Below the pieces are notes generated by a model. The model worked only from the letters and a program-made list of their open reading frames with translations. It made no database searches and was not told the DNA's origin. 64,000 bases of DNA from contig NZ_JAENHK010000010.1 of assembly GCF_016595215.1 (NCBI RefSeq), positions 2,093,390 through 2,157,389 of the forward strand. The letters run 5' to 3'. This document shows, one piece after another, positions 34,408 through 42,283 of the stretch (position 1 is its first letter; each line of letters begins with the position of its first letter). The position numbers were made by a program, and so were the translations under genes. The DNA comes from Chryseobacterium paridis (GTDB lineage: Bacteria; Bacteroidota; Bacteroidia; Flavobacteriales; Weeksellaceae).

Positions 34408-34423
34408 TATAAACAATAGAACA

Positions 34424-34939
34424 TTATTCTTTATACCACGAAGAGTATTTCACATAATTATCTGCAATTCTGTTCACTTCTCCTTCTAACAGCTGTGATG
34501 AAATATCCTTGATCTTTCTTGCAGGAACACCACCCCAAACTTCTCCCGATTTGATGTGAGTTCCCTGAGTAACAACAGAACCCGCCCCAATGATTGAATT
34601 TTCTTCAACGAGGCAATCATCCATAACAATAGCCCCCATTCCAATTAAAACATTATCCTCAACTGTACATCCATGTACAATTGCATTATGCCCGATGGAA
34701 ACATTATTTCCGATTACTAAAGGAAACTTCTCATACGTACAGTGCAACATAACATTATCCTGTACATTTACTTTATCACCCATTTTGATGTAATTCACAT
34801 CCCCTCTTATTACTGCGTTATACCAAACACTGCATTCTTTTCCCATTGTAACATCTCCAATGATGGTAGCCGTTTCTGCAAGAAAAGTATTCTCTCCGAT
34901 TTGTGGTGTTTTGCCTAAAAGTTCTTTTATAAGTGCCAT
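34424..34939 (-). CDS. Gamma carbonic anhydrase family protein
   Basis: 171 residues, left-handed beta-helix of hexapeptide repeats (IGDVTMG, IRGDVNYIKMGDKVNVQDNVMLHC, IGHNAIVHGC, IGMGAIV, IGAGSVV). The zinc His of the family are present in MLHC and NNVSIGHNAIVHG, so a trimeric zinc enzyme is plausible. YrdA/PaaY-type homologues often lack measurable carbonic anhydrase activity. Cytoplasmic, single gene. Confidence 0.9.
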   Translation of the reverse strand: MALIKELLGKTPQIGENTFLAETATIIGDVTMGKECSVWYNAVIRGDVNYIKMGDKVNVQDNVMLHCTYEKFPLVIGNNVSIGHNAIVHGCTVEDNVLIGMGAIVMDDCLVEENSIIGAGSVVTQGTHIKSGEVWGGVPARKIKDISSQLLEGEVNRIADNYVKYSSWYKE

Positions 34940-35025
34940 ATTTTTAATTTGATATTTTGAAAATGAGCTAATTCGAAAAGTAAATAAGTTCAGTCACTAT
35001 TTTTAAATTACAGCGATAGCAAAAA

Positions 35026-35060
35026 TCTAACTGCTTCGATTCAACTTCTAACTTCTAATT
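35026..35060. repeat. Heptamer array before nifU-like gene
   Basis: Five in-phase 7-base units: TCTAACT, GCTTCGA, TTCAACT, TCTAACT, TCTAATT. The array ends 3 bases before the -7 box of the next gene. Confidence 0.65.
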
Positions 35061-35063
35061 GCG

Positions 35064-35071
35064 TATTTTTG
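35064..35071 (+). promoter_or_regulatory. -7 promoter box of the NifU-like gene
   Basis: TATTTTTG fits TAnnTTTG, 21 bases before the ATG at 35093. The upstream sequence is the heptamer array. Confidence 0.5.
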
Positions 35072-35092
35072 TATCTCAAATTTAACGAAAAA

Positions 35093-35971
35093 ATGCGTAA
35101 GATACTTATAGAGCCAACAGAAAACCCAAAAGTGATGAAATTTGTTGCTGACTACAACTTGATTCCAGGTTCTCTTGAGTTGGACAGAAGTTCAGATATT
35201 TCAGAAATTCCTCTTGCTCAGGAACTTTTTAATTATCCGTTTGTAGAAAGAATTTTTGTTACAGCTAATTTTGTTGCTGTAGCAAAACAAGATACCATTG
35301 AATGGGAACATGTTGCTGAAAGTCTGAAAAATGTAATTGAAGACGAATTACTTGCTAATCCAAGAATTTACCTTCAGAAGAAAAAGGAAATGTATCAGAT
35401 CTATGCAGAAATGACTCCCAATCCAAATGTAATGAAGTTTGTTTCCAGTAAATTATTATTGGAAGGTTTTGTAGAAGTAAAATCAAGAACTGAAGCGGAT
35501 GGAGTTCCTTTAGCAGAAGCTATTTTTAAAGAGTTTGATTTTGCGAAGGAGGTATTTATCTCAGATAATTTCGTTGCTGTAACAAGAAATGATTCTGTAG
35601 AATGGCATCAGGTAATGATGGTAGTACGTGGATTTATTGCTGAATACCTTCAAAATGGTGGAGAGATCTCTACTATTGAACCACAGAAACATGAAAATCC
35701 TGTGGAAAAAATCATCAATAGAGATTATACGGATGATGAGCAAAAGATTTCTGATATATTAAATGAATATGTAGCTCCTGCAGTAGAAAACGATGGTGGA
35801 AAAATTTCTTTAATGGAATATGATGAGTCCAGTAAAACAGCTAAAATGCTTTTACAAGGTGCTTGTTCGGGATGTCCAAGTTCTACAGCTACATTGAAGA
35901 ATGGGATCGAAAATATTTTAAAACAATTCGTTCCTGATTTAGTAGAAAGAGTGGAAGCTGTAAACGGATAA
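35093..35971 (+). CDS. NifU/Nfu-type Fe-S scaffold protein, three-domain
   Basis: 292 residues. Two tandem Nfu N-terminal domains (about 1-95 and 100-195), each with the pattern PTENPKVMKF or MTPNPNVMKF. They are followed by a C-terminal NifU domain (about 210-290) with the cluster-binding CxxC, Cys258 and Cys261, in GACSGCPSSTATL. It should assemble and hand on [4Fe-4S] clusters in the cytoplasm. The double Nfu_N arrangement is the usual one in Bacteroidota. Followed after 3 bases by a flavoprotein gene and then hemH, a plausible redox/iron operon. Confidence 0.92.
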   Translation: MRKILIEPTENPKVMKFVADYNLIPGSLELDRSSDISEIPLAQELFNYPFVERIFVTANFVAVAKQDTIEWEHVAESLKNVIEDELLANPRIYLQKKKEMYQIYAEMTPNPNVMKFVSSKLLLEGFVEVKSRTEADGVPLAEAIFKEFDFAKEVFISDNFVAVTRNDSVEWHQVMMVVRGFIAEYLQNGGEISTIEPQKHENPVEKIINRDYTDDEQKISDILNEYVAPAVENDGGKISLMEYDESSKTAKMLLQGACSGCPSSTATLKNGIENILKQFVPDLVERVEAVNG

Positions 35972-35974
35972 TAA

Positions 35975-36502
35975 ATGTCCCTAAGAAAGAGCATCGTAAT
36001 AATCATTGGTAGTGCTACAAGAAACTCCAGTAACGGGAGATTGATACAGCAGGCCATAGAAGTTAATGATAATATTGATTTCAAAATATATGATGATCTT
36101 TCTATTTTCCCACATTTCAATACAGAATTAACAGACCACAATACACCTGCTGAAATTTTAAACATCCGAGAAGATATTAAAACCTCAGCAGGTGTTATAT
36201 TTTCCACACCAGAATATATTTTCAGCATTCCCAGTGGATTAAAAAACATCCTGGAATGGTGTGTCTCCACTACGGTTTTCTCTGAAAAACCTACTGCTGT
36301 AATTACTGCAGCAGCCAATGGAGAAAAAGGCCATGAAGAGTTATTATTAATTTTAAAAACTCTCGGAGCCTCTGTGAAAGATGATCATCAATTGCTTATA
36401 AAAGGAATAAAAGGCAAAGTTGATCATGATGGTATTATTGAAAGTAATACCTTTGTTAAAGTAAAAAACTTGATACTGAATTTCGAAAATTCTATTTCAT
36501 AA
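35975..36502 (+). CDS. NADPH-dependent FMN reductase family protein
   Basis: 175 residues with a flavodoxin-like fold. IIGSATRNSSNGRLIQQA is the phosphate-binding loop region, and STPEYIFSIPSGLKNILEW corresponds to the PEYN..PG..KN.lDW signature (here PEYIFSIPSGLKN). Likely reduces FMN or quinones with NAD(P)H in the cytoplasm. Starts 3 bases after the NifU-like gene, so co-transcription is almost certain. Confidence 0.88.
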   Translation: MSLRKSIVIIIGSATRNSSNGRLIQQAIEVNDNIDFKIYDDLSIFPHFNTELTDHNTPAEILNIREDIKTSAGVIFSTPEYIFSIPSGLKNILEWCVSTTVFSEKPTAVITAAANGEKGHEELLLILKTLGASVKDDHQLLIKGIKGKVDHDGIIESNTFVKVKNLILNFENSIS

Positions 36503-36517
36503 TTAAAATTTAAAATA

Positions 36518-37552
36518 TTGGCTAATAAAGGAATTTTACTGGTAAATCTTGGTTCACCCAAATCTACGGAGGTAAAAGATGTAAAGGAATATCTTGATGA
36601 GTTTTTAATGGATGAGAAGGTAATTGATTATCGATGGATTTTCAGAGCCCTTTTGGTTCGTGGTATCATTCTCAATACAAGACCAGCAAAATCTGCTGAA
36701 GCCTATAAAACAGTATGGACCGATGAAGGTTCGCCATTGGTTGTCATTACTGAAAAAATCCAGAAGAAATTACAAAAACTGGTAGATGTTCCTGTAGAAA
36801 TCGGAATGCGTTATGCGCAACCGAGTATTGAAGCAGGGATTCAAAAACTAGTTGATCAGGGAGTTACTGAAATTGTTCTTTTCCCATTGTATCCACAATA
36901 TGCAATGAGTACAACGGAGACGGTCATTGAGAAAGCTGAAGAGGTAAGAAAGAAAAAATTCCCGACTGTAAAAATCAATTATATTCAGCCTTTTTACGAT
37001 AGAGAAATTTATATCAATTGTTTAGCTGAAAGCATCAAAGAAAAACTTCCTGAAAATTTTGATGCCCTACAATTCTCTTATCATGGTGTTCCGGAAAGAC
37101 ATATCTACAAAACGGATCCATCCAACACATGTAAAATAGATGATGCCAATTGTATCAACAGCAAGATAGAAGCACATAATGCCCGATGCTACAGACATCA
37201 GTGTTACAAAACAACAGAAACGGTGATTGCAAAAATGGGATTACCTAAAGAAAAAACCATTGTTTCTTTCCAATCCAGATTAGGAAAGGATAAATGGATA
37301 GAACCATACACCGATGAAACATTGGAAACAATTCCTAAAAAAGGAATAAAAAATTTAGCCATCGTTTGTCCCGCTTTCGTTTCAGATTGCCTTGAAACTT
37401 TAGAAGAAATTTCAGTGGAAGGTAAAGAGCAGTTTTTACACGGAGGTGGTGAGAATTTCCATTATATCCCATGTTTAAATGATGAAGATCGATGGATTGA
37501 AGTTGTAAAAACGCTATGTGAAGAAAAACTGAATGAATTTTATTTCGTATAA
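36518..37552 (+). CDS. hemH: Ferrochelatase HemH
   Basis: 344 residues. Inserts Fe2+ into protoporphyrin IX (or coproporphyrin), the final step of heme synthesis. The N-terminus GILLVNLGSPKS is typical, and FSYHGVPERH carries the metal-binding His. The Cys-rich stretch CKIDDANC..CYRHQC, FQSRLGKDKWIEPYT and CPAFVSDCLETLEEI are conserved family parts. The start codon is TTG at 36518: it yields MANKGILLVNLGSP and I see no in-frame ATG close by. It lies 15 bases after the flavoprotein gene. Confidence 0.95.
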   Translation: MANKGILLVNLGSPKSTEVKDVKEYLDEFLMDEKVIDYRWIFRALLVRGIILNTRPAKSAEAYKTVWTDEGSPLVVITEKIQKKLQKLVDVPVEIGMRYAQPSIEAGIQKLVDQGVTEIVLFPLYPQYAMSTTETVIEKAEEVRKKKFPTVKINYIQPFYDREIYINCLAESIKEKLPENFDALQFSYHGVPERHIYKTDPSNTCKIDDANCINSKIEAHNARCYRHQCYKTTETVIAKMGLPKEKTIVSFQSRLGKDKWIEPYTDETLETIPKKGIKNLAIVCPAFVSDCLETLEEISVEGKEQFLHGGGENFHYIPCLNDEDRWIEVVKTLCEEKLNEFYFV

Positions 37553-37573
37553 AATCTTCTCAAATAAATAAGG

Positions 37574-37602
37574 AAAGGACACAAGAAATACTTGTGTCCT
37601 TT
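37574..37602. terminator. Bidirectional terminator hemH / M4 protease
   Basis: AAAGGACACAAG / CTTGTGTCCTTT perfect 12-base stem with a 5-base loop. Confidence 0.82.
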
Positions 37603-37624
37603 CTAATATAAATATATTAAAGAA

Positions 37625-39604
37625 TTATTTTTTAATTAAGTTTCCTGCTTTCTGTCCGTTTACTACAATCACATATACTCCAGGAAGCATTGTAGATGGA
37701 AGTTGTAACCCAAGTTTATTTACCCCATCTGTAAGTTCAACTTTTTCAGAGATTTCTCTTTTACCTGTTAAGCTTACCACTTCTACTACTCCATTTCCTG
37801 CTTTTCCTTCAAATGTTACAGTGAATCTGTCTGTTGCCGGATTTGGACTGATCGTAAATAGAGTAGCACTTGGTTCAGTAGCCACACGTCCGGCAGAAGA
37901 TGTACCTCCACCAACACCTACAGCATTCCATGCATTGGTTACCTGTGTTACTTCATTACTACCCGTACCGTAAAGATCTGCTGCTGCCTGTAAAGAAGAA
38001 GTTCTTGCATTGGCATAATTAGACGAAGAAGTAAGATAAGAAGTCAATGTTCTGTAAGCAATAGCTCCTGCTTTATCCAGGCCTATTGCGGAAACATTGT
38101 AGGCAAAACCATTATCATTGGTTCCTGTTCCACCTGCTACCAATAAATAATACCAGAAATTAAGAACTCCTGAATTGGTATGAACCCCACAAGAATCATT
38201 ATATCCAGGTAAATTAGGATTTCCCTGAGGAGTACAAGAGCTGCTTGCATCTTTCCAATATGTTCCTTTATAAGTATCCGGCTGACGATACGCATTAGGG
38301 TTAGACATATCTCTTATTACATAATTAAAGTCTTCTCCTAATTTCCAGCTTGCCTGTGAAGGTCTCGCCCAAAGTTCTATTGAATTTCCAAATACATCAG
38401 AGAAGCCTTCATTCAATGCTCCTGACTCCCTTTGGTAAGCAAGATTAGCCGTTTTAGAAGTCATCCCGTGAGTAATTTCATGTCCACAAACATCCAAGGC
38501 AGTTAGTGGCAATCCACCAGTAGTAGTAGATGCACCATCACCATATGTCATTCTGGAGCCATCCCAAAATGCATTGGTGTAATTAGTAGAATAATGAACA
38601 TAAGATTTTATAGCAAAATTATTATTATCAATACTCTTTCTGTTAAATTTTGCATAGTAATAATCCAACGTCATTTCTGCACCCCAATGGGCATCTGTAG
38701 CATATTGATCTTTATTTGAATTGACGTTATTCCAATTGTTATCCGTATCCGTAAAATCTACAGCAGATGAATAACTGGTTCCTTTTTTCAAATTATAGGT
38801 TTCCACAGCAGTTCCTGAACCTGTTCCGGCATTTCTTCCGGTTTCTCTCAATCTATAACTTCCGTTATATGAGTCTGCCACAATACTTCTGTTTCCACTG
38901 TAACCCGTAGTGGCCGTTCCAGGAGCATTTACATCATGAATGATAGCATTTGTTCCCAATATTTTTCCACTCTTAGCATCTACAAAAACGTATTGTCTGC
39001 TTAGTGGTTTTTCAGCATAAATATCAAATTTATAAGCCAATTGCAGATCCCGAAGTTTATCGTCCGTAGGGTCTGAGAAATACACAAGCTCTCCTTTTGG
39101 AGTAAAGCTTGCATTAGGATCATTAGATTCTCTCTTAATGAAATCCTCTTCTTGCTTATTTTGCCATTTATATGAATCTGCCCCAACAAAAGACAGGGCA
39201 TTTTGAAGCGCTATACTTTCAGAAATATTAGCTTGCTTCTCAACCTTTTCAGGAACTTTAAGAATCCATTTTCCGGTTTCTCCTACCACCTTACCTCCTT
39301 TAGTTTGAACAGCCATCATTCCATATTCTACAGGAATATTATTCACTGTCTGCTGGAATCTATGAGTCTCAAAACCCAATTGGTCTTTTTCAACACCTAA
39401 TTTACGGGCCTCACCCGGAACATATCTTTGAGAAACCTCATCGAATAAAAGGGGACTTTCCTGGAAAGAAGGTCCATTTTTATCAAATCTCAAAAATTCT
39501 GCGTGTAATCCGTCTTTACCGGAAATTAGTTTTGATGGTTTGTCTTGCCCAAAAACGAAAGAGCAAGCGGCAACACTTGCCACTAAGATAAATTTTGTTT
39601 TCAT
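37625..39604 (-). CDS. M4 (thermolysin) family metalloprotease, T9SS cargo
   Basis: 659 residues. Signal peptide 1-19 (ending FVFGQ), an FTP/PepSY-type propeptide to about 220, then the M4 catalytic domain: DVCGHEITHGMTSKTA (HExxH zinc motif), GALNEGFSDVFGNSIE (third ligand Glu), and a downstream GVHTNSGVLNFWYYLL. The T9SS type A signal is at the C-terminus (ISPNPATDRFTV to NGQKAGNLIKK). Secreted neutral protease. The start is ATG 39604; the TTG at 39631 is inside the promoter box. Confidence 0.94.
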   Translation of the reverse strand: MKTKFILVASVAACSFVFGQDKPSKLISGKDGLHAEFLRFDKNGPSFQESPLLFDEVSQRYVPGEARKLGVEKDQLGFETHRFQQTVNNIPVEYGMMAVQTKGGKVVGETGKWILKVPEKVEKQANISESIALQNALSFVGADSYKWQNKQEEDFIKRESNDPNASFTPKGELVYFSDPTDDKLRDLQLAYKFDIYAEKPLSRQYVFVDAKSGKILGTNAIIHDVNAPGTATTGYSGNRSIVADSYNGSYRLRETGRNAGTGSGTAVETYNLKKGTSYSSAVDFTDTDNNWNNVNSNKDQYATDAHWGAEMTLDYYYAKFNRKSIDNNNFAIKSYVHYSTNYTNAFWDGSRMTYGDGASTTTGGLPLTALDVCGHEITHGMTSKTANLAYQRESGALNEGFSDVFGNSIELWARPSQASWKLGEDFNYVIRDMSNPNAYRQPDTYKGTYWKDASSSCTPQGNPNLPGYNDSCGVHTNSGVLNFWYYLLVAGGTGTNDNGFAYNVSAIGLDKAGAIAYRTLTSYLTSSSNYANARTSSLQAAADLYGTGSNEVTQVTNAWNAVGVGGGTSSAGRVATEPSATLFTISPNPATDRFTVTFEGKAGNGVVEVVSLTGKREISEKVELTDGVNKLGLQLPSTMLPGVYVIVVNGQKAGNLIKK

Positions 39605-39994
39605 AAAAATATTTGTTTGATGTGGAAACAAATTTATAAACTTTTCACAATAAAAAGATTAATTATGTAAATATTATTCAATTTATACATTGAAATGGTA
39701 AATAAAATACAATGATTATTTCGAAATAAAAGAAATTATTTAACCATTATTTAATCACACAACTACTTTTTAATTAATAAATTTCACTGAAATTCATGTT
39801 ATAGTGAATTAAATTCTTTCATTATGTATAGCATACTATTTTAGTAGACTAAACAAATGAAAATAATCGAATATCTCTTTATTTATAAGCCTTACAAAGC
39901 AAAAAGCCATCTCGATGAGATAGCTTTGCATATTTTTTACGTAAATGTAATTTTATCTTCTTTTATTGAATTTTTAATAAAAATCCTATGTTTT
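39605..39994. other. Intergenic region upstream of the M4 protease
   Basis: 390 bases without a gene. It holds the protease -7 box TAAATTTG on the minus strand (39629-39636), very AT-rich DNA, a TACTATTTTAGTAGAC element (39833-39848) resembling the centre of the operator at 5151-5189, and the terminator of the Plug gene (39899-39928). Nothing else recognised. Confidence 0.45.
39899..39928 (-). terminator. Terminator of the T9SS Plug gene
   Basis: On the minus strand AAGCTATCTC-ATC-GAGATGGCTT pairs over 10 bases with one G-U, followed by a T run. Confidence 0.8.
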
Positions 39995-41206
39995 CTATTT
40001 TCCGATGGGAGTTCTGAACTCTCCGTAGCCCATCAGACCATCATAATTTCTCCCAAAAGGAGTATAATATAAAAAGGCCTGATACAAATTTTCTGTTTGC
40101 CAGAAGTTCCCATTCACTTCGCCAAAATTTAATGTTCCGTTACTTTCTTTAGTAGCGAGAATATAGTTGTAGAATCCTTGTTTTAAAAATATTTTAGCAA
40201 CATACTTTTTAGCAGCCGCATCGTATTGCATCTGATTTTCTTTGCTTGGAATAAAATTATTAAACCCTCCCAAAACATAAATTTCTTTATCCACCGGATC
40301 TGAATCCAGAGAAAAATATACCCACGAATAATCAGCTTCCCTTTCCGCATTCCTTTCAAGTCCCAAATCATTTCTTCTGAAATAATAAGCTCCATTTACA
40401 TCGGGTTGATATTGATAATTCAAAGGAAAAGCCCATACAGGATGCAAATATGTTTGGTTTACCCCATCTTTCACTTCTGTTGCACGAACCATATCAGCAG
40501 CCATATTCATGTTCTTATTATCAAAATAATAAAACTCATTATTTCCCGGAAATGCCAGATTCATTTGTTGAAAAAGTAGCTTATTTCCAAGGGTAGAGCT
40601 TGCCTTTAAATTGTTAACAGACACATTGAAATTATTATTCTGCATCACATTCAAACTTATTGAATTGACATTAGATGATAAATCATTTCCTTTCGCTACA
40701 GCCTGCACCTCTACTCTTTGATTAATATTAGGATTTTTGTCTGTTATTCTGGATACATTAAGAGCCAAAGAAATATTATCTTCAACTACATAAAATCTCC
40801 TTTTGAAAAGTGGCTTTTCTGCAGAATCTTTATACACAATAATCTCAAAATTCCCTGAAATTTTGGGTTGTATTTTCTCATTGGGAAATACCAACTTATA
40901 ATGTGTATAAGCCTGAAGTGTATTAAATGAATATTCGAATTTATCCAATAAGGCATTTAAGCTTCCATTCGCTATTTCTGTAAAGAAAAGATTGTCATCA
41001 TTCCAGTTTCGGTCGTAGTGCTTTATGGTATAACGATAAATCTCACTTGCATTCGTAAGGTCATCAAAACTTAAAACCAATGTCTGATTAAAGTTGATCA
41101 CCGGAGTTTCATCATTCGTTTGTGGATTGAATAGCTGGATGCTTTGGATGTTTTGTCCAAAAACCAATCCACCTAGAGAAAGTAATAATATTCGCAAAGT
41201 TTTCAT
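39995..41206 (-). CDS. DUF5103 protein, T9SS Plug-type protein
   Basis: 403 residues. Signal peptide 1-17 (ending LVFGQ). The body is all-beta and matches DUF5103, with HYDRNWND near residue 64, YTHYKLVFPNE, an NNFNVSVNNL stretch, YFRRNDLGLERN and the terminal YGEFRTPIGK. In the F. johnsoniae SprA translocon structure a protein of this family closes the periplasmic side of the channel and was named Plug. This is therefore a core T9SS component, fitting the three T9SS cargo proteins in this window. Assignment from recalled family knowledge. Confidence 0.82.
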   Translation of the reverse strand: MKTLRILLLSLGGLVFGQNIQSIQLFNPQTNDETPVINFNQTLVLSFDDLTNASEIYRYTIKHYDRNWNDDNLFFTEIANGSLNALLDKFEYSFNTLQAYTHYKLVFPNEKIQPKISGNFEIIVYKDSAEKPLFKRRFYVVEDNISLALNVSRITDKNPNINQRVEVQAVAKGNDLSSNVNSISLNVMQNNNFNVSVNNLKASSTLGNKLLFQQMNLAFPGNNEFYYFDNKNMNMAADMVRATEVKDGVNQTYLHPVWAFPLNYQYQPDVNGAYYFRRNDLGLERNAEREADYSWVYFSLDSDPVDKEIYVLGGFNNFIPSKENQMQYDAAAKKYVAKIFLKQGFYNYILATKESNGTLNFGEVNGNFWQTENLYQAFLYYTPFGRNYDGLMGYGEFRTPIGK

Positions 41207-41250
41207 TATGACGAAGGTAACGAAAAATCATCACTTTCTTAAGAATATCG

Positions 41251-41258
41251 TATTTTTG
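41251..41258 (+). promoter_or_regulatory. -7 promoter box of the MBL hydrolase gene
   Basis: TATTTTTG fits TAnnTTTG, 19 bases before the ATG at 41278. Confidence 0.5.
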
Positions 41259-41277
41259 GCAAAAAAACAATCAGAAT

Positions 41278-41916
41278 ATGCTTCAGATTCAAGCTTTCGT
41301 ATTCAATTTTGCAAGCGAAAATACCTATATCCTCTACAACGAAAATAAAAACGCCTGGCTAATCGATCCAGGAAATATGAATGAGCAAGAGACTAACCTG
41401 ATCAGCAATTTCATCAAAGACAATGAATTAAAAATCCAGAAAATACTTCTTACCCACGCTCATATTGATCACGTTTTCGGTCTACAATGGGCTCATGATA
41501 CTTTTAAGCTTCCCATCCATATGCATCAGGCAGATCAGGAAATACTGGATATGCTCCAAATGAGCGGAATGAGATTCGGGATAAACATCGATCCTGTAAA
41601 AGTAGATGTTGAATACATCAATGAAGGCGATGAATTAGATTTTGATGGTGAGAAATTCAAAATATATCATGTTCCCGGCCATTCTCCCGGAAGTATTATT
41701 TTCCACAACGAGAATCAAAAATTCATGATTTCAGGAGACGTTCTATTCGAAGGAAGTATTGGAAGAACTGATTTATATAAAGGAAATTACGATCAATTAA
41801 TTAATGGAATTAAAACTAAGCTTTTCGTACTGGATGATGAAACTCAGGTCTTCTCGGGGCATGGAAATCCAACGAGTATAGGTTTTGAGAAGCAGTATAA
41901 TCCGTTTCTGAGGTAA
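41278..41916 (+). CDS. MBL-fold metallo-hydrolase, glyoxalase II-like
   Basis: 212 residues, cytoplasmic. The full metal-binding set is visible: THAHIDHVFGL (HxHxDH), VPGHSPGSII (third His), SGDVLFEGSIGRTDLY (bridging Asp) and FSGHGNPTSIG (last His). Short single-domain hydrolases of this type cleave thioesters or related substrates; without the C-terminal helical domain of true glyoxalase II the substrate is uncertain. Divergent from the Plug gene. Confidence 0.9.
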   Translation: MLQIQAFVFNFASENTYILYNENKNAWLIDPGNMNEQETNLISNFIKDNELKIQKILLTHAHIDHVFGLQWAHDTFKLPIHMHQADQEILDMLQMSGMRFGINIDPVKVDVEYINEGDELDFDGEKFKIYHVPGHSPGSIIFHNENQKFMISGDVLFEGSIGRTDLYKGNYDQLINGIKTKLFVLDDETQVFSGHGNPTSIGFEKQYNPFLR

Positions 41917-41930
41917 GAGTAGAGATTCGG

Positions 41931-42056
41931 GTTGCGGTTGCTAGTTATTAGTTATTAGTTATTAGTTATTAGTTTACTGGATGATAGTTATAAGATTCGG
42001 GTTGCGAGTTGCGGGGTTCGAGTTGCGAGATGCGAGGTTCGAGGTTTGAGATGAGG
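41931..42056. repeat. Heptamer array after MBL hydrolase gene
   Basis: Four perfect TAGTTAT units (41942-41969), flanked by 7-base units of the GTTGCGA type: GATTCGG, GTTGCGA, GTTGCGG, GGTTCGA, GTTGCGA, GATGCGA, GGTTCGA, GGTTTGA (41994-42049). No gene in the 367-base gap to the TonB receptor. Confidence 0.85.
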
Positions 42057-42077
42057 GATCAAATGATCTACAACTTT

Positions 42078-42216
42078 TGTCATTCTGCAAGAATCTAAAC
42101 CTATTGAACGTAATGTTTCATAACACCAAAATAACAGTCATGTCATTTCGACGATAGGAGAAATCTCTTGTTCTCTTGTAGATTCTTCATTCCACTTCGT
42201 TGCATTCTGAATGACA
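42078..42216. repeat. MITE/REP-like element, copy 2
   Basis: Starts with TGTCATTCTGCAAGAATCTA, related to the arm at 12171-12188. It continues as a 75-base unit bounded by GTCATT (42142) and AATGAC (42210-42215), with GAGAAATCTC and TAGATTCTTC inside, again an imperfect inverted repeat. Confidence 0.55.
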
Positions 42217-42235
42217 GAGATGATAGTCAAAAAAT

Positions 42236-42270
42236 AAAAAAACCGTCAGAAGATTCTGACGGTTTTTTTT
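42236..42270 (-). terminator. Terminator of the trehalose-type operon
   Basis: AACCGTCAGA-AGAT-TCTGACGGTT perfect stem with A tract left and T tract right; on the minus strand it follows the TonB receptor gene. Confidence 0.85.
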
Positions 42271-42283
42271 AAAGAAATAGCTT

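Noticed and set aside
39833..39848. Second copy of the NIL-gene operator
   Set aside because: Only the TAGTAGAC core matches, arms are absent and it is about 200 bases from the nearest start codon. Kept as a note only.
39857..40072. A 71-codon plus-strand frame beside the Plug gene
   Set aside because: It contains the terminator hairpin of the Plug gene and overlaps that gene's 3' end antisense; no protein-like composition.
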